In this document: positions 25,401-40,400 of the stretch, one piece after another
Layout of the letters: the number at the start of each line of letters is the position of its first letter
Numbering within the stretch: position 1 is the first letter of the stretch
NCBI RefSeq assembly: GCF_027925025.1
Contig: NZ_AP027058.1
Coordinates: 1,302,001-1,366,000, forward strand
Length of the DNA stretch: 64,000 nt
Direction of reading: 5' to 3'
From: Limnohabitans sp. MORI2
GTDB lineage: Bacteria; Pseudomonadota; Gammaproteobacteria; Burkholderiales; Burkholderiaceae_C
Made by a program: the position numbers and the translations under genes
The notes under the pieces: generated by a model
What the model was told of the DNA's origin: nothing
What the model saw: the letters and a program-made list of their open reading frames with translations, nothing else
The model's database searches: none

Positions 25401-28400
25401 CGTATGGCTTTGACCATACGCTCACACTCAACAGCTTGAAGCCTGATGGCACGTCGCCGTTGTCTACCTTGCGCGCGGCTTTGAACGGCGATGAAAACGT
25501 CACAGGTTTGGGCTTGATCATTCAAGGCGCCACGTACTCCAACGCTGGCAAGCTGAACTACCGCGCCACAGCGTATGACTTGACCGATGGTTTGTCTAAG
25601 TTGGGTTACGCGATGAGTCAAACAGGTGGCAGCCAATTGACGGTGGCGAAAAAGAGCATCGACTTGGTGGGATTCGTGGTGAACGACAAGGTGTATGACG
25701 GCAACACAGCAGCCACCTTCAGTGGCACGGTCACCTTCAACGCTCTGGCTTCCAACGACGTGGTGACGTACACCTCGGCCACAGGCACTTTTGCAGACCG
25801 CCATGTAGGTACCAAGCAGGTCACAGTCACAGGCGTGGTGTTGAGCGGTGCGGACAAAGACAACTACACCGTGAACTTGGCGTCAGGCAATGCCTCGAAA
25901 ACCATTTCTCAACTGAGCTCAGCCACTTGGGTGGGCGGCAACGGCAATTGGTCAGATGCCAGCAACTGGGCCGTGACCGGCAACTTGAGTCAAACCGGTG
26001 TGTTGCCCGATGGCGCCAACGTCGCCTTGGCCATTTTGCCCAGCACATTCACAGGCACATTGACAGGCTATGACAGCGGTCATCAAGGCAAGATTCAAAT
26101 CAACGGCGGCACCTTGTCTGTCGCGGCAGATAACCATTTAGGCGCGTCACCTGGCGCTGTGGTGACCGACAAGATCACCCTCAACGGTGGCAGCTTGTTG
26201 GCCACCGACAACTTCATACTCAACACCAACCGTGGCATCACGCTGGGGACCAGTGGCGGCACATTCTCTGTCGATGCCTCTAAGAGCGTGAACTACGCCG
26301 GTGTGATTGCAGGCACAGGTGGCCTCACCAAGACGGGCTCGGGTGTGTTGACGCTCACAGGCGACAACACGTATTCGGCTGGCTCCACCATCTCGGGTGG
26401 CCAACTGGTGGCGGGTGGCAGTGGCAACGCCTTGGGCACCAGCACGGTGGCTGTGAGCGCACGATTGAGCTTTGACACAACCGCCGCGAAAACATTTGCC
26501 AATGCCTTCAGCGTCACGGGTAGCGGCGTATTTGAAAACATCGGTGGCTTTGGCATCACCACCACAGGCGGCATCAACACCAACCTCAGCCAAACAGTTG
26601 TGGTGGACGGTGGCAGCGCCGGCCTGACGATTGCCAATGTGATGACGCCCACCGGTGCCGGTGCTAGCTACTTCATCAAGGGTAATGTGACTTTCACAGG
26701 CCACAACATGAACAGCTTGGTGGTTCGTGCCGCAGGCGAGGCCACGGCACACTTCACTGCCAGCAACAGTGTGACTTCGTTCACACCTTGGTTCATTGGC
26801 AGCGACACGGCGGCTTATGCGATGAATATTGACATTGCTTCAGGTGTGACCGTGAGCGAGAACTCATCGCAAGGTGCGGCTAGCCTCTATTACAAGAACA
26901 TCACAGGCACAGGCACCCTGAGCTTGGGCGGCGCCAACAACACCACAGGCTACATCGTGGGCGATGTGAGCATTGCCAACCTTAACGCCAGTGGCAGCAA
27001 GAAGATCAGCATTGGTAACGGGGGCAGCGCAGGGCAGTTGCTGTCTGGCAACGTGCAAGCCAATGGCGGTTTGTTGTTGGACTCCACCACCGACTACACC
27101 TTCAGCGGTGTATTGAGTGTGGGTAGCTTGACCAAACAACAAACCAACACCGTCAAGCTCACCGGTGCCAACACATCGACCAGCAACATCACCATCAGCG
27201 CAGGCGTGTTGCAAGTGGGTAATGCGAGCAATACCGGCAGCATTGCAGGTAACGTGACAGTGGCAAGCGGCGCGGTCTTGGTGTTCAACCGTTCAGATGA
27301 TGTGAGCTACGCAGGCAACATCAGCGGTGCAGGTACAGTGAGCAAGTTGGGTCCGAATGTATTGACCCTCACTGGCACGCAAACCTACAGCGGCAGCACG
27401 GCCACGGGCAACAGTGGGGGTGGTTTGGTGCTCACCAACAACGCACGTCCTTTGACGTCTGGTTTCTCGGGCAATGGATTTGTGACGATTCAACCCGTGC
27501 TCTCAGGCAGCTTCAGCGCCACACTTAACACCAGCGTGTACAGCTTGGCCAACACCCTCACAGGCTTGACCTTGGGCCGTTTGGGTAACAGCAGCGACAT
27601 CACCTTGGGCGCTGACATCACTATTGCAGGCCCCATCACGATTTACGGTGCCGCCATTCAAGGCACACACGCGTTGGCTTTGAGCACCAGCACAAGCTTG
27701 ACGTTGAACAACTCAGGCACCAGCAGCTTGTCGGGCGTAATTTCCGGCACAGGCGTGAACTTGCTCAAACAAGGCGTTGGCAGCTTGACGCTCTTGGGCG
27801 CCAACACCTATGACAGCGGCACCACCGTGCAAGCCGGTGTGTTGCAACTCGGCTCTGGCAGTGTGGGCAACATCATCTCAGGCCCCGTGGGTTCTGGCAG
27901 CTTGACGGTGAACAACGGCGCGGCGCTGGACTTGAATGGCCAATCCATCGCCAACGTGTTGAGCGTCGCAGGCACAGGCATCAGCAACGCAGGCGTGATT
28001 TACAACGCCCACAGCAGCACCGTGGGTGTGGCCACGGGCGCCATCACATTGACGGCAGACAGTTTGTTCAAGAGTGATGCAGGTGCAGGCTTGCGTTTGG
28101 GTAGCCCCATCAGCGGCGCGTATGCCTTGACGGTGACCGGTGGCAACAACACCTTTGACAGCACCACCCCGTTCCTCAACAGCGGTACGTTGACCTTGGG
28201 TGCCTCTGGCAGCGACAGCTTTAACTTCACGAATGGTGCGAGCGTCACCACACCAAGCAGCATCAACTTGGCTGGCACCTTAGCCACGGGGACGAACAAC
28301 GCCTTGACCATGGGTGACGCCAACACCGCACTGGTGTTGACCGCTGCCACCACGCTCAACAGCGGCACGGGAATGACCACCTTGGGTAGTGCGGTGAGTG

Positions 28401-31400
28401 GCGGGTATGCCTTTGCTGTGTCTGGCCCCGCTACCTTGAATGGCAGCACGGTCAACACAGGCAATGCCGCACAAAGCTACGGTGGTGCCGTGACCTTGGG
28501 TGCTGACACCACCTTGAGTGCAGGCACTGCCAACGTGACCTTGAGCAGCACCATCAACGGCGCGTATGCCTTGGCCGTGAATAGCACAGGTGTCACCACC
28601 TTGGGTGGTGCGATCGGTGGTAGCACCGCGTTGACCAGCGTGACAACCAACACAGGCGGCACCTTGGTGATGAACGGCGGCGCTGTGACCACCACCGGCG
28701 CACAAACCTACGGCGAAGCCATCACCTTGGGGGCAGACACCACACTGAGTGCCAGCCATGTGACCTTGGATGCAGCCGTATCAGGTGCACATGCCTTCGC
28801 TGTGAATGGTGCTGCAACCCTCAACGGAGGCTCGGTGAACACGGGCAGTGCCGCTCAAAGCTACAGCAGCACAGTGGACTTAGGCGCAGACACCACACTC
28901 ACCGCATCCAGCGTAGCCTTGAATGGCGCAGTGTCGGGTGCGTACACCTTCACAGTCAATGGCGCCACGGCGATCAACGGTGCGAGCGTGACCACAGGCG
29001 CGCAAAGCTACAGCGGTGCGGTGACCTTGGGTGCCAACACCACTTTGAACGCTGGCAGTGGCACTGTGACCCTGAGCAGCACCGTCGATGGTGGATACGC
29101 ATTGACTGTGAACAGCACGGGCGCCACAACCTTCGGTGCTGCAGTGGGTGGCCTAACGCCATTGACCAGCGTCACGACAAACGCAGGCGGCACTTTGGTA
29201 ATGAACGGTGGCGCTGTGACCACCACAGGTGCACAAAGCTATGGCGAAGCGATCACCTTGGGCCATGACACCACACTCACCGCCACAGGCGTGACATTCG
29301 GCGGGGCTGTGTCCGGCGCCTATGCCTTGACTGTAGATGGCACAGCAACCATCCAAGGTGGCAGTGTGAACACAAGCACCGCCGCACAGCACTACATGGG
29401 CGCGGTGACCTTGACAGGGGCCAGCACGCTGAGTGCCTCGGGCGTGACATTTGACAGCGCCGTGGTCGGCAACAACAGCTTGAGTGTGAACGGCACCACC
29501 ACCCTCAACGGCGGTTCAATCACCACCACGGGCGCACAAAGCTACAGCGCTGCCATGACGTTGGGGCACGACACCACGTTGGCCGCAGGCAGTGGCGACG
29601 TGAGCTTGGGCAGCACCGTTAATGGCGCGTATGCCTTGGCCGTAAATAGCACAGGTGTCACCACCTTGGGGGGGGCGATCGGTGGTGGCACCGCGTTGAC
29701 CAGCGTGACGACCAATGCAGGCGGCACCTTGGTGATGAACGGCGGCGCTGTCACCACCACGGGCAACCAAAGCTACGGCGAAGCCGTGACGCTCGGTGCC
29801 AACACCACCTTGGCTGCAGGCAGTGGCAATGTGGCCCTGAGCAGCACCGTCAACGGTGCCTATGCACTCACCGTGAACAGCACGGGCATAACCACCTTCG
29901 GCGGAGCCATCGGGGCAGGCACCGCCTTGACGAGCGTGACAACCAACACAGGCGGCACCTTGGTGATGAATGGCGCCTCTGTCACCACCACGGGCAACCA
30001 AAGCTACGGCGAAGCTGTGACGCTCGGTGCCAACACCACCTTGGCTGCAGGCAGCGGCGATGTGACCCTCAGCAGCTCCGTCAACGGGACCTATGCCTTG
30101 GCCGTGAATAGCACAGGTGTCACCACCTTGGGTGGTGCGATCGGTGGTAACACCGCGTTGACCAGCGTGACGACCAATGCAGGCGGCACCTTGGTGATGA
30201 ATGGCGCTTCTGTCACCACCACAGGTAACCAAAGCTACGGCGAAGCTGTGACGTTAGGTGCCAACACTACCTTGACCGCAGGCAGCGGCGATGTGACCCT
30301 CAGCAGTACCGTCAACGGGAGCTATGCCTTGACTGTCAACAGCGCGGGCACAACCACCTTCGGGGGCGCCATCGGCAACACCACCGCGTTGACCAGCGTG
30401 ACGACCAATGCAGGCGGTACCTTGGTGATGAACGGCGGCTCAGTCACCACCACCGGTGCACAAAGCTATGGCGAGGCTGTGACCTTGGGTGCAGACACCA
30501 CACTCAAAGGCGTGAACGTGGCTTTCGCATCGACCATCGATGGCGCTTATAGCCTGACCCTCAGCGACAGTGGCACCACCATCTTGGGTGGCAGCGTGGG
30601 TGCAGCGATTCCGCTGACCAGTTTGGTGACCGACTCGGCCACCACCTTTGCAGGTGAAACACAGCTCAAAGGCGCTGTCGTACACACCACAGGCGATGTG
30701 GTGTTCAACGACATCGTCAAGGTATTTGCCAATGTCACCGTGCAAGCAGCTGGGCAGTTGAACTTCATGCAAACCGTGGATGCAGACACAGCCAACACAC
30801 GCACACTCAGTTTGAACGGCGGTAACACAGGCGCGATCAACGTGCAGGGCGCGTTGGGTGACAACGTGCCGTTGAAAGCACTGACGGTGGTGAACAGCGA
30901 AATGGCCACCTTCACTGGCAAAGTCACCACCAGCGACAGCGTGGTGTTGACGGACACGCGTAACAACATCGACTTCAACGGCGGTCTGAGCACCACCACC
31001 TTCAGCGTGGCGGCCAAACCCTTTGCGCTGACCTTGCGCGATGTGGTCAGTGTGAACAGCGCCACCACATTGGCCAATACGGGCACATTGCAGTTGGGCG
31101 GCGTGGAGTCCGACAACATGCACTTTGCAGGAGGCCTAGTCGCCACATCCCCAAGCGCCATCACGCTGGCTGGTGTGTTGCACAGCGACGATGCGGCCAT
31201 CACCCTGGGTAACGTCAACAGCACCATCAGATTGGCAGAGATGACCGACATCAACAGTGGCGCGGGTAGCTTGCGTGTGGTGAGTCCTGTATCTGCCAGC
31301 GAATACCGCATGCGCTTGTTGAGTACGGGTGCCACAACCTTGGATGGCGATATCAGCAGCACAGGCGCATTGCGCTTTGTGGGGCCGTTGACATTCACCA

Positions 31401-34400
31401 ACCCCGCGACGTTGACCGCTGCTTCATTTGACTTTGCGAATAGCGTGAGCTTTGCTGGTGCAAGCACCCTCACGGCCAGCAGCGTGACCTTTGGTGGTGC
31501 GGTGACTGCAGGCGGTGACCTGACAGTGAACGGCGCCACCGTGGTGAATGGCGGCAGCGTGAACGCGGGCAGCCATACCCAAACCTACAACGGCAGCGTG
31601 ACCGTGGGCGGTGCGGCAACCGATACCACCACCTTCACAGGCGTGGGCATGACGTTTGGTAGCACCTTAGATGGCACCTCACGCGTGGTGGTGGCTGACA
31701 GTGGCAACACCACGTACACAGGTGCCATTGGTGCCACCACCGCACCTGCACACTTTGAAACAGACGCCGCAGGCAGCAGCACCTTTAGCGGTGTCTTGGT
31801 GCGCACCAGCAGCCCCAACTCCATCGTCATCGCTGACGATGCCGTGGTCACAGCCGCCAGCACAACCTTTGACACGACGAATAACGGTGCCTTGGCAGCA
31901 GGCGCGAACATCACCTTTGCCAAGACGCTCAATGGCAGCACCAACAATGGTCAAGCGGTGACGATCAACGCGGGTACGAATGGCACTGTGTTGGTCAGCG
32001 GCACGATTGGCAACACAACGCCGTTGAGCACGCTCACCCTCACGAACAGCAACGGCGCCACCTTTAGCAGCGCAGTGACCACGGGCACGAGCGTGGTGTT
32101 GAGCAACACCGTGGCGGGTCAAACCATTCGTTTTGCAGACAACTTGAGCACACCTGTGCTCACCACCACAGCGAACGGCTACAACGTTGAACTGCTCGGC
32201 ACAACCACCAACGTGAGCGCAGCCAACACTGCCACCACGTTCTTGAACACGGGTAATTTGGTGCTGGGCAACGCAGCGGGTGACACGCTCACCTTTGCAG
32301 GTGGATTAACAGCCACGGCTGTGAACAGCATCAATATGGGGGGTGCAATCAGCACCAACAACGCAGGCATCACCTTAGGTAGTACTGCGATCACATTGAA
32401 TGCCAACACCTCTTTGAGTGCTGGCACAGGCGCTATCAGCCTCAATAGCACCGTGGATTCCGCTACAGGCACCACACAAGCGTTGACCATCAACAGCACA
32501 GGCGTGACCACCTTCAACAACAAGGTGGGTTTTACCGACGCCTTGGCAAGCCTGACAACGAACGTGGGTGGCAGCTTGGTGATGAACGCAGGCTCAGTCA
32601 CCACCATCGGCAACCAAACCTATGGTGAAGCGACCACACTGGCTCAAGCCACCACGCTCAATGCAGGTGCGGGCGATGTAACTTTCAGCAACACGGTGAA
32701 CTCTGCAACAGGCACCACACAAGCCTTGACCATCAACAGCACAGGTGTGACCACTTTCAACAACAAGGTGGGCTTTACTGACGCCTTAGCCAGTTTGACC
32801 ACCAACACGGGTGGCAGCTTGGTGATGAACGCTGGCTCAGTCACCACCACCGGCAACCAAAGCTATGGCGAAGCGACCACGCTGGCTCAAGCCACCACGC
32901 TCAATGCAGGCGCTGGCGATGTGACCTTCAGTAGCACCGTGAATTCTGCGACTGGCACCACACAAGCCTTGACCATCAACAGCACAGGTGTGACGACCTT
33001 CAACAACAAGGTAGGTTTTGTAGATGCCTTGGCAAGCCTGACAACGAACGTGGGTGGCAGCTTGGTCATGAACGCAGGTTCGGTCACCACCACTGGCAAC
33101 CAAAGCTATGGCGAAGCGACCACACTGGCTCAAGCCACCACGCTCAATGCAGGCGCGGGCGATGTAACCTTCAGCAGCACCGTGGACTCAGCAACAGGCA
33201 CCACACAAGCGTTGACCATCAACAGCGCAGGTGTGACCACCTTCAACAACAAGGTGGGTTTTGTGGATGCACTGGCAAGCCTGACAACGAACGTGGGTGG
33301 CAGCTTAGTGATGAACGCTGGTTCAGTCACCACCACCGGCAACCAAACCTATGGCGAAGCGACCACACTGGCTCAAGCCACCACGCTCAATGCAGGCGCG
33401 GGCGATGTGACCTTCAGTAGCACCGTGAATTCTGCGACTGGCACCACACAAGCGTTGACCATCAACAGCATAGGTGTGACCACCTTCAACAACAAGGTAG
33501 GTTTTGTAGATGCCTTGGCAAGCCTGACAACGAACGTGGGTGGCAGCTTGGTAATGAACGCAGGTTCGGTCACCACCACTGGCAACCAAAGCTATGGCGA
33601 AGCGACCACACTGGCTCAAGCCACCACGCTCAATGCAGGCGCGGGCGATGTAACCTTCAGCAGCACCGTGGACTCAGCAACAGGCACCACACAAGCGTTG
33701 ACCATCAACAGCGCAGGTGTGACCACCTTCAACAACAAAGTGGGCTTTACCGACGCCTTGGCAAGCCTGACAACGAACGTGGGTGGCAGCTTGGTGATGA
33801 ACGCTGGCTCAGTCACCACCACCGGCAACCAAAGCTATGGCGAAGCGACCACACTGGCGCAAGCCACCACGCTCAATGCAGGCGCGGGCGATGTGACCTT
33901 CAGTAGCACCGTGAATTCTGCGACTGGCACCACACAAGCGTTGACCATCAACAGCATAGGTGTGACCACCTTCAACAACAAGGTGGGCTTTACCGACGCC
34001 TTGGCCAGCTTGACAACGAACGTGGGTGGCAGCTTGGTGATGAACGCTGGCTCAGTCACCACCACTGGCAACCAAACCTATGGTGAAGCGACTACCATGA
34101 GCCAGGACACCACGTTCACGGCCACGGGCGTGACATTTGGCGGGGCTGTTTCTGGCGCCTATGCCTTGACGGTGGATGGAACCACAGCCATCAACGGTGG
34201 CAGCGTGAACACAGGCAGTGCCGCCCAACACTACATGGGCGCTGTGACGTTGACGGGTCCAAGCACACTCACCGCATCGAGCATCACCTTTGACAGTGCT
34301 GTGACTGGCAACAACAGCCTGAGTGTGAACGGCACCACCACGCTCAATGGCGGTTCAGTCACCACCACTGGCGCACAAAGCTACAGCGGTGCTGTGACCT

Positions 34401-37400
34401 TGGGTGCCGACACCACATTGAGCGCAGGCAGCGCGGATGTGAGCTTGGGCAGCACGATCGATGGCGCCTATGCCTTGGCCATCAACAGCACCGGCACGAC
34501 CACCTTGGGTGGTGCGATCGGTGGTGGGACTGCTTTAACCAGCGTGACCACGAATGCAGGCGGTACCTTGGTGATGAACGCAGGCTCAGTCACCACCACA
34601 GGTGCGCAAAGCTATGGCGAGGCGGTGACGCTGGGGGCCAACACCACGCTTGAAGCTGGAAGTGCGAATGTCACGCTGAGTGGCAGCATCAACGGTGCGT
34701 ATGCTTTGACCGTGAACAGCGCGGGCGTCACCACCTTGGGTGGTGCGATCGGTGCTGGCACCGCTTTGACCAGCGTGACCACGAATGCAGGCGGCACCTT
34801 GGTGATGAACGGCGGCGCGGTGACCACCACAGGCGCACAAAGCTATGGCGAAGCCGTTACTTTGGGCGCAGCTACAACGCTGACCAGCACTGGTTCTGGG
34901 GCCATCACCTTTGGTAGCACGCTCAATGGCGCGCAAACTTTGGCGATCAACACCTCAGGTGCAACCACCTTCACAGGTGCTGTGGGTGGAACGGTCGCTT
35001 TGACCAGCCTCAGCACCGACGCGGGTGGTACCGTGGCTATCAATGGTGGCGCAGTGAACACCACGGGCTTGCAAAGCTTTGGCGAGGCAGCCACCTTAGG
35101 CGCAGACACTACGCTCACCAGTACAGGCAGTGGTGCCATCACATTTAGCGGCACGCTCAACAGTGCACTCAACGGTGCCTACGCCTTGACGGTGAACACC
35201 TCGGGCATCACCACCTTTGGTGGCGCTGTGGGTGGCACCACAGCCTTGACCAGCGTGACCACCGATGCAGGCGGCAGCGTGGTCATCAGCGGTGGTAGCG
35301 TGCACACCACAGGCGCGCAAACCTACAGCGACGCGGTGACTTTGGGCGCGGCCACCACGCTGCAAGGTGTGAATGTGGCCCTGATGTCCACCGTGGATGG
35401 CGCCCAAGCGCTGACCCTGAGCGACAGCGGCACCACGGTGCTGGGCGGCATCATCGGTGGCAGCACGCCGTTGCTCAGCTTGACCACCGATTCACCCACC
35501 ACCGCAGCGGGCGAAACCCAGCTCAAAGCAGGCAGCATTCACGTCACCAACAACGCGGTGTTCAACGACATCGTCAAGGTGTTCACCGACGTGACCGTGC
35601 AAACCGGTGGCGACTTGAAGTTCATGCAAACCGTCAACGGTGACTCGGCCAACACCCGCAGCTTGACACTCGATGCAGGCAACTTGGGCAACATCACCGC
35701 GCAAGGCGTGGTGGGTGGCAGCGCAGCGCTCAAAACCTTGCAAGTGGTCAACAGCAACACCGCCACCTTCAACAGCGCCGTGATCACCGGCACCAGCGTG
35801 GTGTTGACCGACACCGTGGATGCCCACGTCATTGCCTTTAACGCAGGTTTGACCACCCCCACCTTCACTGTGGCGGCTGAGCCGTTTGCCTTGACCTTGC
35901 GCGGCAACATCGCCGTGGCAAATGGCATCAACCTCGCCAACACCGGGGCCTTGGTGCTAGACGGCACGTTCGCCACCAACAACCAAGCCTTGACCTTGGG
36001 CCAAGCAGGGCAGACCACCACCTTGTTGGCCAACACCAGCTTGAACAGCGGCACAGCCACCACCACCGTCAACGGCAGCTTGAGCGGCAGTGGCTTTACG
36101 TTGGGCTTTGCCAGCCCTGTGAACTTCAGTGGCGCAAGCACGCTCACAGCCAGCACCGTCACTTTTAGCATGGGCGTGACTGCAGGCGGTGACCTGACAG
36201 TGAACGGCGCCACCGTGGTGAATGGCGGCAGCGTGAACGCGGGCAGCCATACCCAAACCTACAACGGCAGCGTGACCGTGGGCGGTGCGGCAACCGATAC
36301 CACCACCTTCACAGGCGTGGGCATGACGTTTGGTAGCACCTTAGATGGCACCTCACGCGTGGTGGTGGCTGACAGTGGCAACACCACGTACACAGGTGCC
36401 ATTGGTGCCACCACCGCACCTGCACACTTTGAAACAGACGCCGCAGGCAGCAGCACCTTTAGCGGTGTCTTGGTGCGCACCAGCAGCCCCAACTCCATCG
36501 TCATCGCTGACGATGCCGTGGTCACAGCCGCCAGCACAACCTTTGACACGACGAATAACGGTGCCTTGGCAGCAGGCGCGAACATCACCTTTGCCAAGAC
36601 GCTCAATGGCAGCACCAACAATGGTCAAGCGGTGACGATCAACGCGGGTACGAATGGCACTGTGTTGGTCAGCGGCACGATTGGCAACACAACGCCGTTG
36701 AGCACGCTCACCCTCACGAACAGCAACGGCGCCACCTTTAGCAGCGCAGTGACCACGGGCACGAGCGTGGTGTTGAGCAACACCGTGGCGGGTCAAACCA
36801 TTCGTTTTGCAGACAACTTGAGCACACCTGTGCTCACCACCACAGCGAACGGCTACAACGTTGAACTGCTCGGCACAACCACCAACGTGAGCGCAGCCAA
36901 CACTGCCACCACGTTCTTGAACACGGGTAATTTGGTGCTGGGCAACGCAGCGGGTGACACGCTCACCTTTGCAGGTGGATTAACAGCCACGGCTGTGAAC
37001 AGCATCAATATGGGGGGTGCAATCAGCACCAACAACGCAGGCATCACCTTAGGTAGTACTGCGATCACATTGAATGCCAACACCTCTTTGAGTGCTGGCA
37101 CAGGCGCTATCAGCCTCAATAGCACCGTGGATTCCGCTACAGGCACCACACAAGCGTTGACCATCAACAGCACAGGCGTGACCACTTTCAACAACAAGGT
37201 GGGTTTTGTGGATGCACTGGCAAGCCTGACAACGAACGTGGGTGGCAGCTTGGTGATGAACGCAGGCTCAGTCACCACCATCGGCAACCAAACCTATGGT
37301 GAAGCGACCACACTGGCTCAAGCCACCACGCTCAATGCAGGTGCGGGCACTGTGGCTTTCAGCAGCACCGTGGACTCAGCAACAGGCACCACACAAGCCT

Positions 37401-40400
37401 TGACCATCAACACCACGGGTACCACACGTTTGGATGGCGACGTGGGCGCATCAACGCCTTTGGCCAGCTTGACCACCAACGCAGGTGGCATGGTGTTGAT
37501 TGACGCCAGCACCATCTACACCACAGGCGCACAAACCTACAACGACATGGTGAGTTTGTTGCGCAACGCCACATTAACCGGCAGTGGCGTCACGTTCAAT
37601 GCCGCTGTGATGGGTACGGGTGATTTGAACTTGGTTGGCGCTGCGGTGCTCAACGGTGGCAGCATCACCACCACAGGTACTCAAACCTACAACGGCAATG
37701 TGACATTGCAAAAAAACACAGTGATTGATACAAGTGCCAGCGCAGTGACGTTCAATGGCATGGTCGATGGCGCATATGCCCTCACGGTGAACTCAGGCGG
37801 TGTGACCACCTTCAATGGCGCCATCGGCAGCACGAATGCACTGAACAGTTTGAGCACTGACGCCAACACCAGTGGCAGCGTTGTGATGCACGGTGGAAGT
37901 GTGGTGACCACTGGTGCTCAAAGCTACGGTGAAGCAGTGAACTTGACGGCAAATACCACACTCACTAGCAACAGTGCAGGTGATATCAGCTTTGGGAAAA
38001 TTCTCAACGGTGCACAAACACTGTTAGTGAACACATCGGGTGCCACGCGCTTCATGGGGGCAGTGGGCAACATCACGCCATTGGTGAGTTTGACCACAGA
38101 TACCGGGGGCACCGTGTTTTTGAATGGCGGATCTGTGACCACCAGCGGTACACAAACTTACCTTGATGCGATGACCTTGGGGGCACACAGCACCCTCACA
38201 TCCACCGCAGACACTGTGAATTTCCTACGCATCACCGATGGCGTCGCCGGCTTAGATTTGAAGATTGAAACGGCCACGGCTCTCGTATTAGGCGATGTGG
38301 ACAGTGCACGTACCTTGCAAGTCATCACGCATGCAGGTGGCGTGTCGCAACAACCGAACACCAGCATCAACTTGACAGGAATCTCAACATTCACAGCGGA
38401 TACTGGCACGTTGCAAGTAGCTGCATTGACTGGCGTAGGCAACACGTTCGGGCAACTGCTCACTTTGACTCAGGACCATGGCGGCTCATGGGCCAATGTA
38501 TCCATCACAACCGATTCAGCGCTGCGGTTAGGGCCTTTGCAAAGCGCGGGTTCTGTGAACTTGCAAACACAAGGCAACTTGACAACCAGCACCCTAGCTA
38601 GCTCTGGCGCGTTGACCATCAACAGCCATGGCGGTGCTGTCGTGTTGGGTGAAACCTCGGTGAGCACCAACCTCACACTTGAGACCAACGGCGGAAACTT
38701 GAGCCAAACCGGGCCACTCACGGTGGCTGGCGATACCGAGATTTCAACCGCGTCTACTACACCCGGTGCTCCGAGTGGCACCATTGCTTTGGACTATGTG
38801 AACTATGACAACGCCACACCGCCCAACTTAATTTCCAACACCTTTGCGGGTACTTTGGCGCTCAGTGGCAACTCAACCACCGTGGCGACCAGCGGCAACC
38901 TGCGTTTAGCCAATGTGACCAACTCTGGCCCCATGACTTTGCGCGCACCCATAGGGTCGATTGATTTGGGCTCCGCATTCATCACCGGCGGTGATTTGAC
39001 GTTGGTCAGTCGCGATGACATGAACTTGGGTGGCGCCAATATTGCAGGCAGTTTGAACATGAGCAGCACGCAAGGCACAGTGTCGTTTGGCAACGCCACC
39101 GTGAGCCATGATTTGATTGCATCGACCAACAACCAAGCAATTGACCTTGGTACCGCCAATATCGGTGGCAATTTGTCGGTTCAATCGCATGGCGGTGATA
39201 TTGTGCAAAGCACGGTGGCCGGTTCTTCGCTCCATGTGGCTGGCACAAGCAACTTGGATGCAGACACAGGAAACGTGACCTTGTCCAATACACCCAACTT
39301 ATTTGTGGGGACCGTCAGCATGCAAGCACATAACGTGGACTTGGCGGGTACAAATGGATTAGTCTTGGGCAACAGCACCGTAACAGGCACATTGAATCTG
39401 ACTGCGGCCACGGGAAACATCACGCAAATCGCGCCATTGAATGTGGCAGGTGCCACTCAGATCACCGCCGCGCAAGGCAATGTGGTGCTGGGTGAGGCCA
39501 ACAGGTTTGCACAAACTCTTGGCTTGAGTGCTGTGAACGCAACGGTTCATTCAACAACAGCGTTGACGCTGGCAAGCAGCACCCTCACTGGCAATTTGGA
39601 CGTCAAAGTGGACGCCGGGGATGTCACACAAGTAGGCCCATTGCAGGTAACGAGCACCAGCAGCTTTGACGTGCTAGCTGGCAACATCTCACTCACTAAT
39701 GAAGCCAATAGCTTTGGTGACCGTGTGTCGATCAAAACGCCACAAGCTTTAAAATTGACAGCAAGTGGCGCCTTGAGCATGGGCGAAGTGAATGTGGGCT
39801 TGACCACCAATTTGCAAAGCCACGGCAAGCTGGACATGGGCACCTCCTCGGTCTACACAGGCAAGCTCAAAGTCAACAGCGGTGGTTTTGACATCATGCA
39901 ATCCGGCCCTCTCAAAGCCGGTGCGGATCAAGACTTTGATGCAGGCAGTGCCAAGATTGACCTGTTTGACCCCAAGAACTTGTGGCTGGGCGCACTTTTA
40001 TTCAAGGGCGGCATCATCATGATCAACCACCCACAACTGCTCAACGCCGTGAGCTCGGGGGCGCTGATTGTGCGTGCTGAAACCACGGTGGTGACAGCTG
40101 CCTCTGCAGCACGAGTCGGGAGTGCGATGGCCAATACACCCCTACAAATCATCGGTGGCACAGGGGGCAGCGCGGTGTCTGTGGTGGTGAGTCGTTCGCC
40201 AAGTGCCTCGCAAACGGGCGTGATTCAGGTGCAAGTCGCGCCCGAAGCGGCGGCTCCCGGCAAGAGCTTTAGCTTTGAGCTCGACCCCCATGCTGTGGCA
40301 GGCCATGCAGCCGATGCACCTGTGAAGATTGCGCAGATGGACGGCAAACCCCTGCCCAATTGGCTGCGCTACGACGCCACCAACAAAATCTTCACGGCCA

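Noticed and set aside
32414..34114. The 243-bp array considered as a mobile element or integrase-made cassette array
   Set aside because: No transposase, terminal inverted repeats or attachment sites are seen, and the units stay in frame within one gene.
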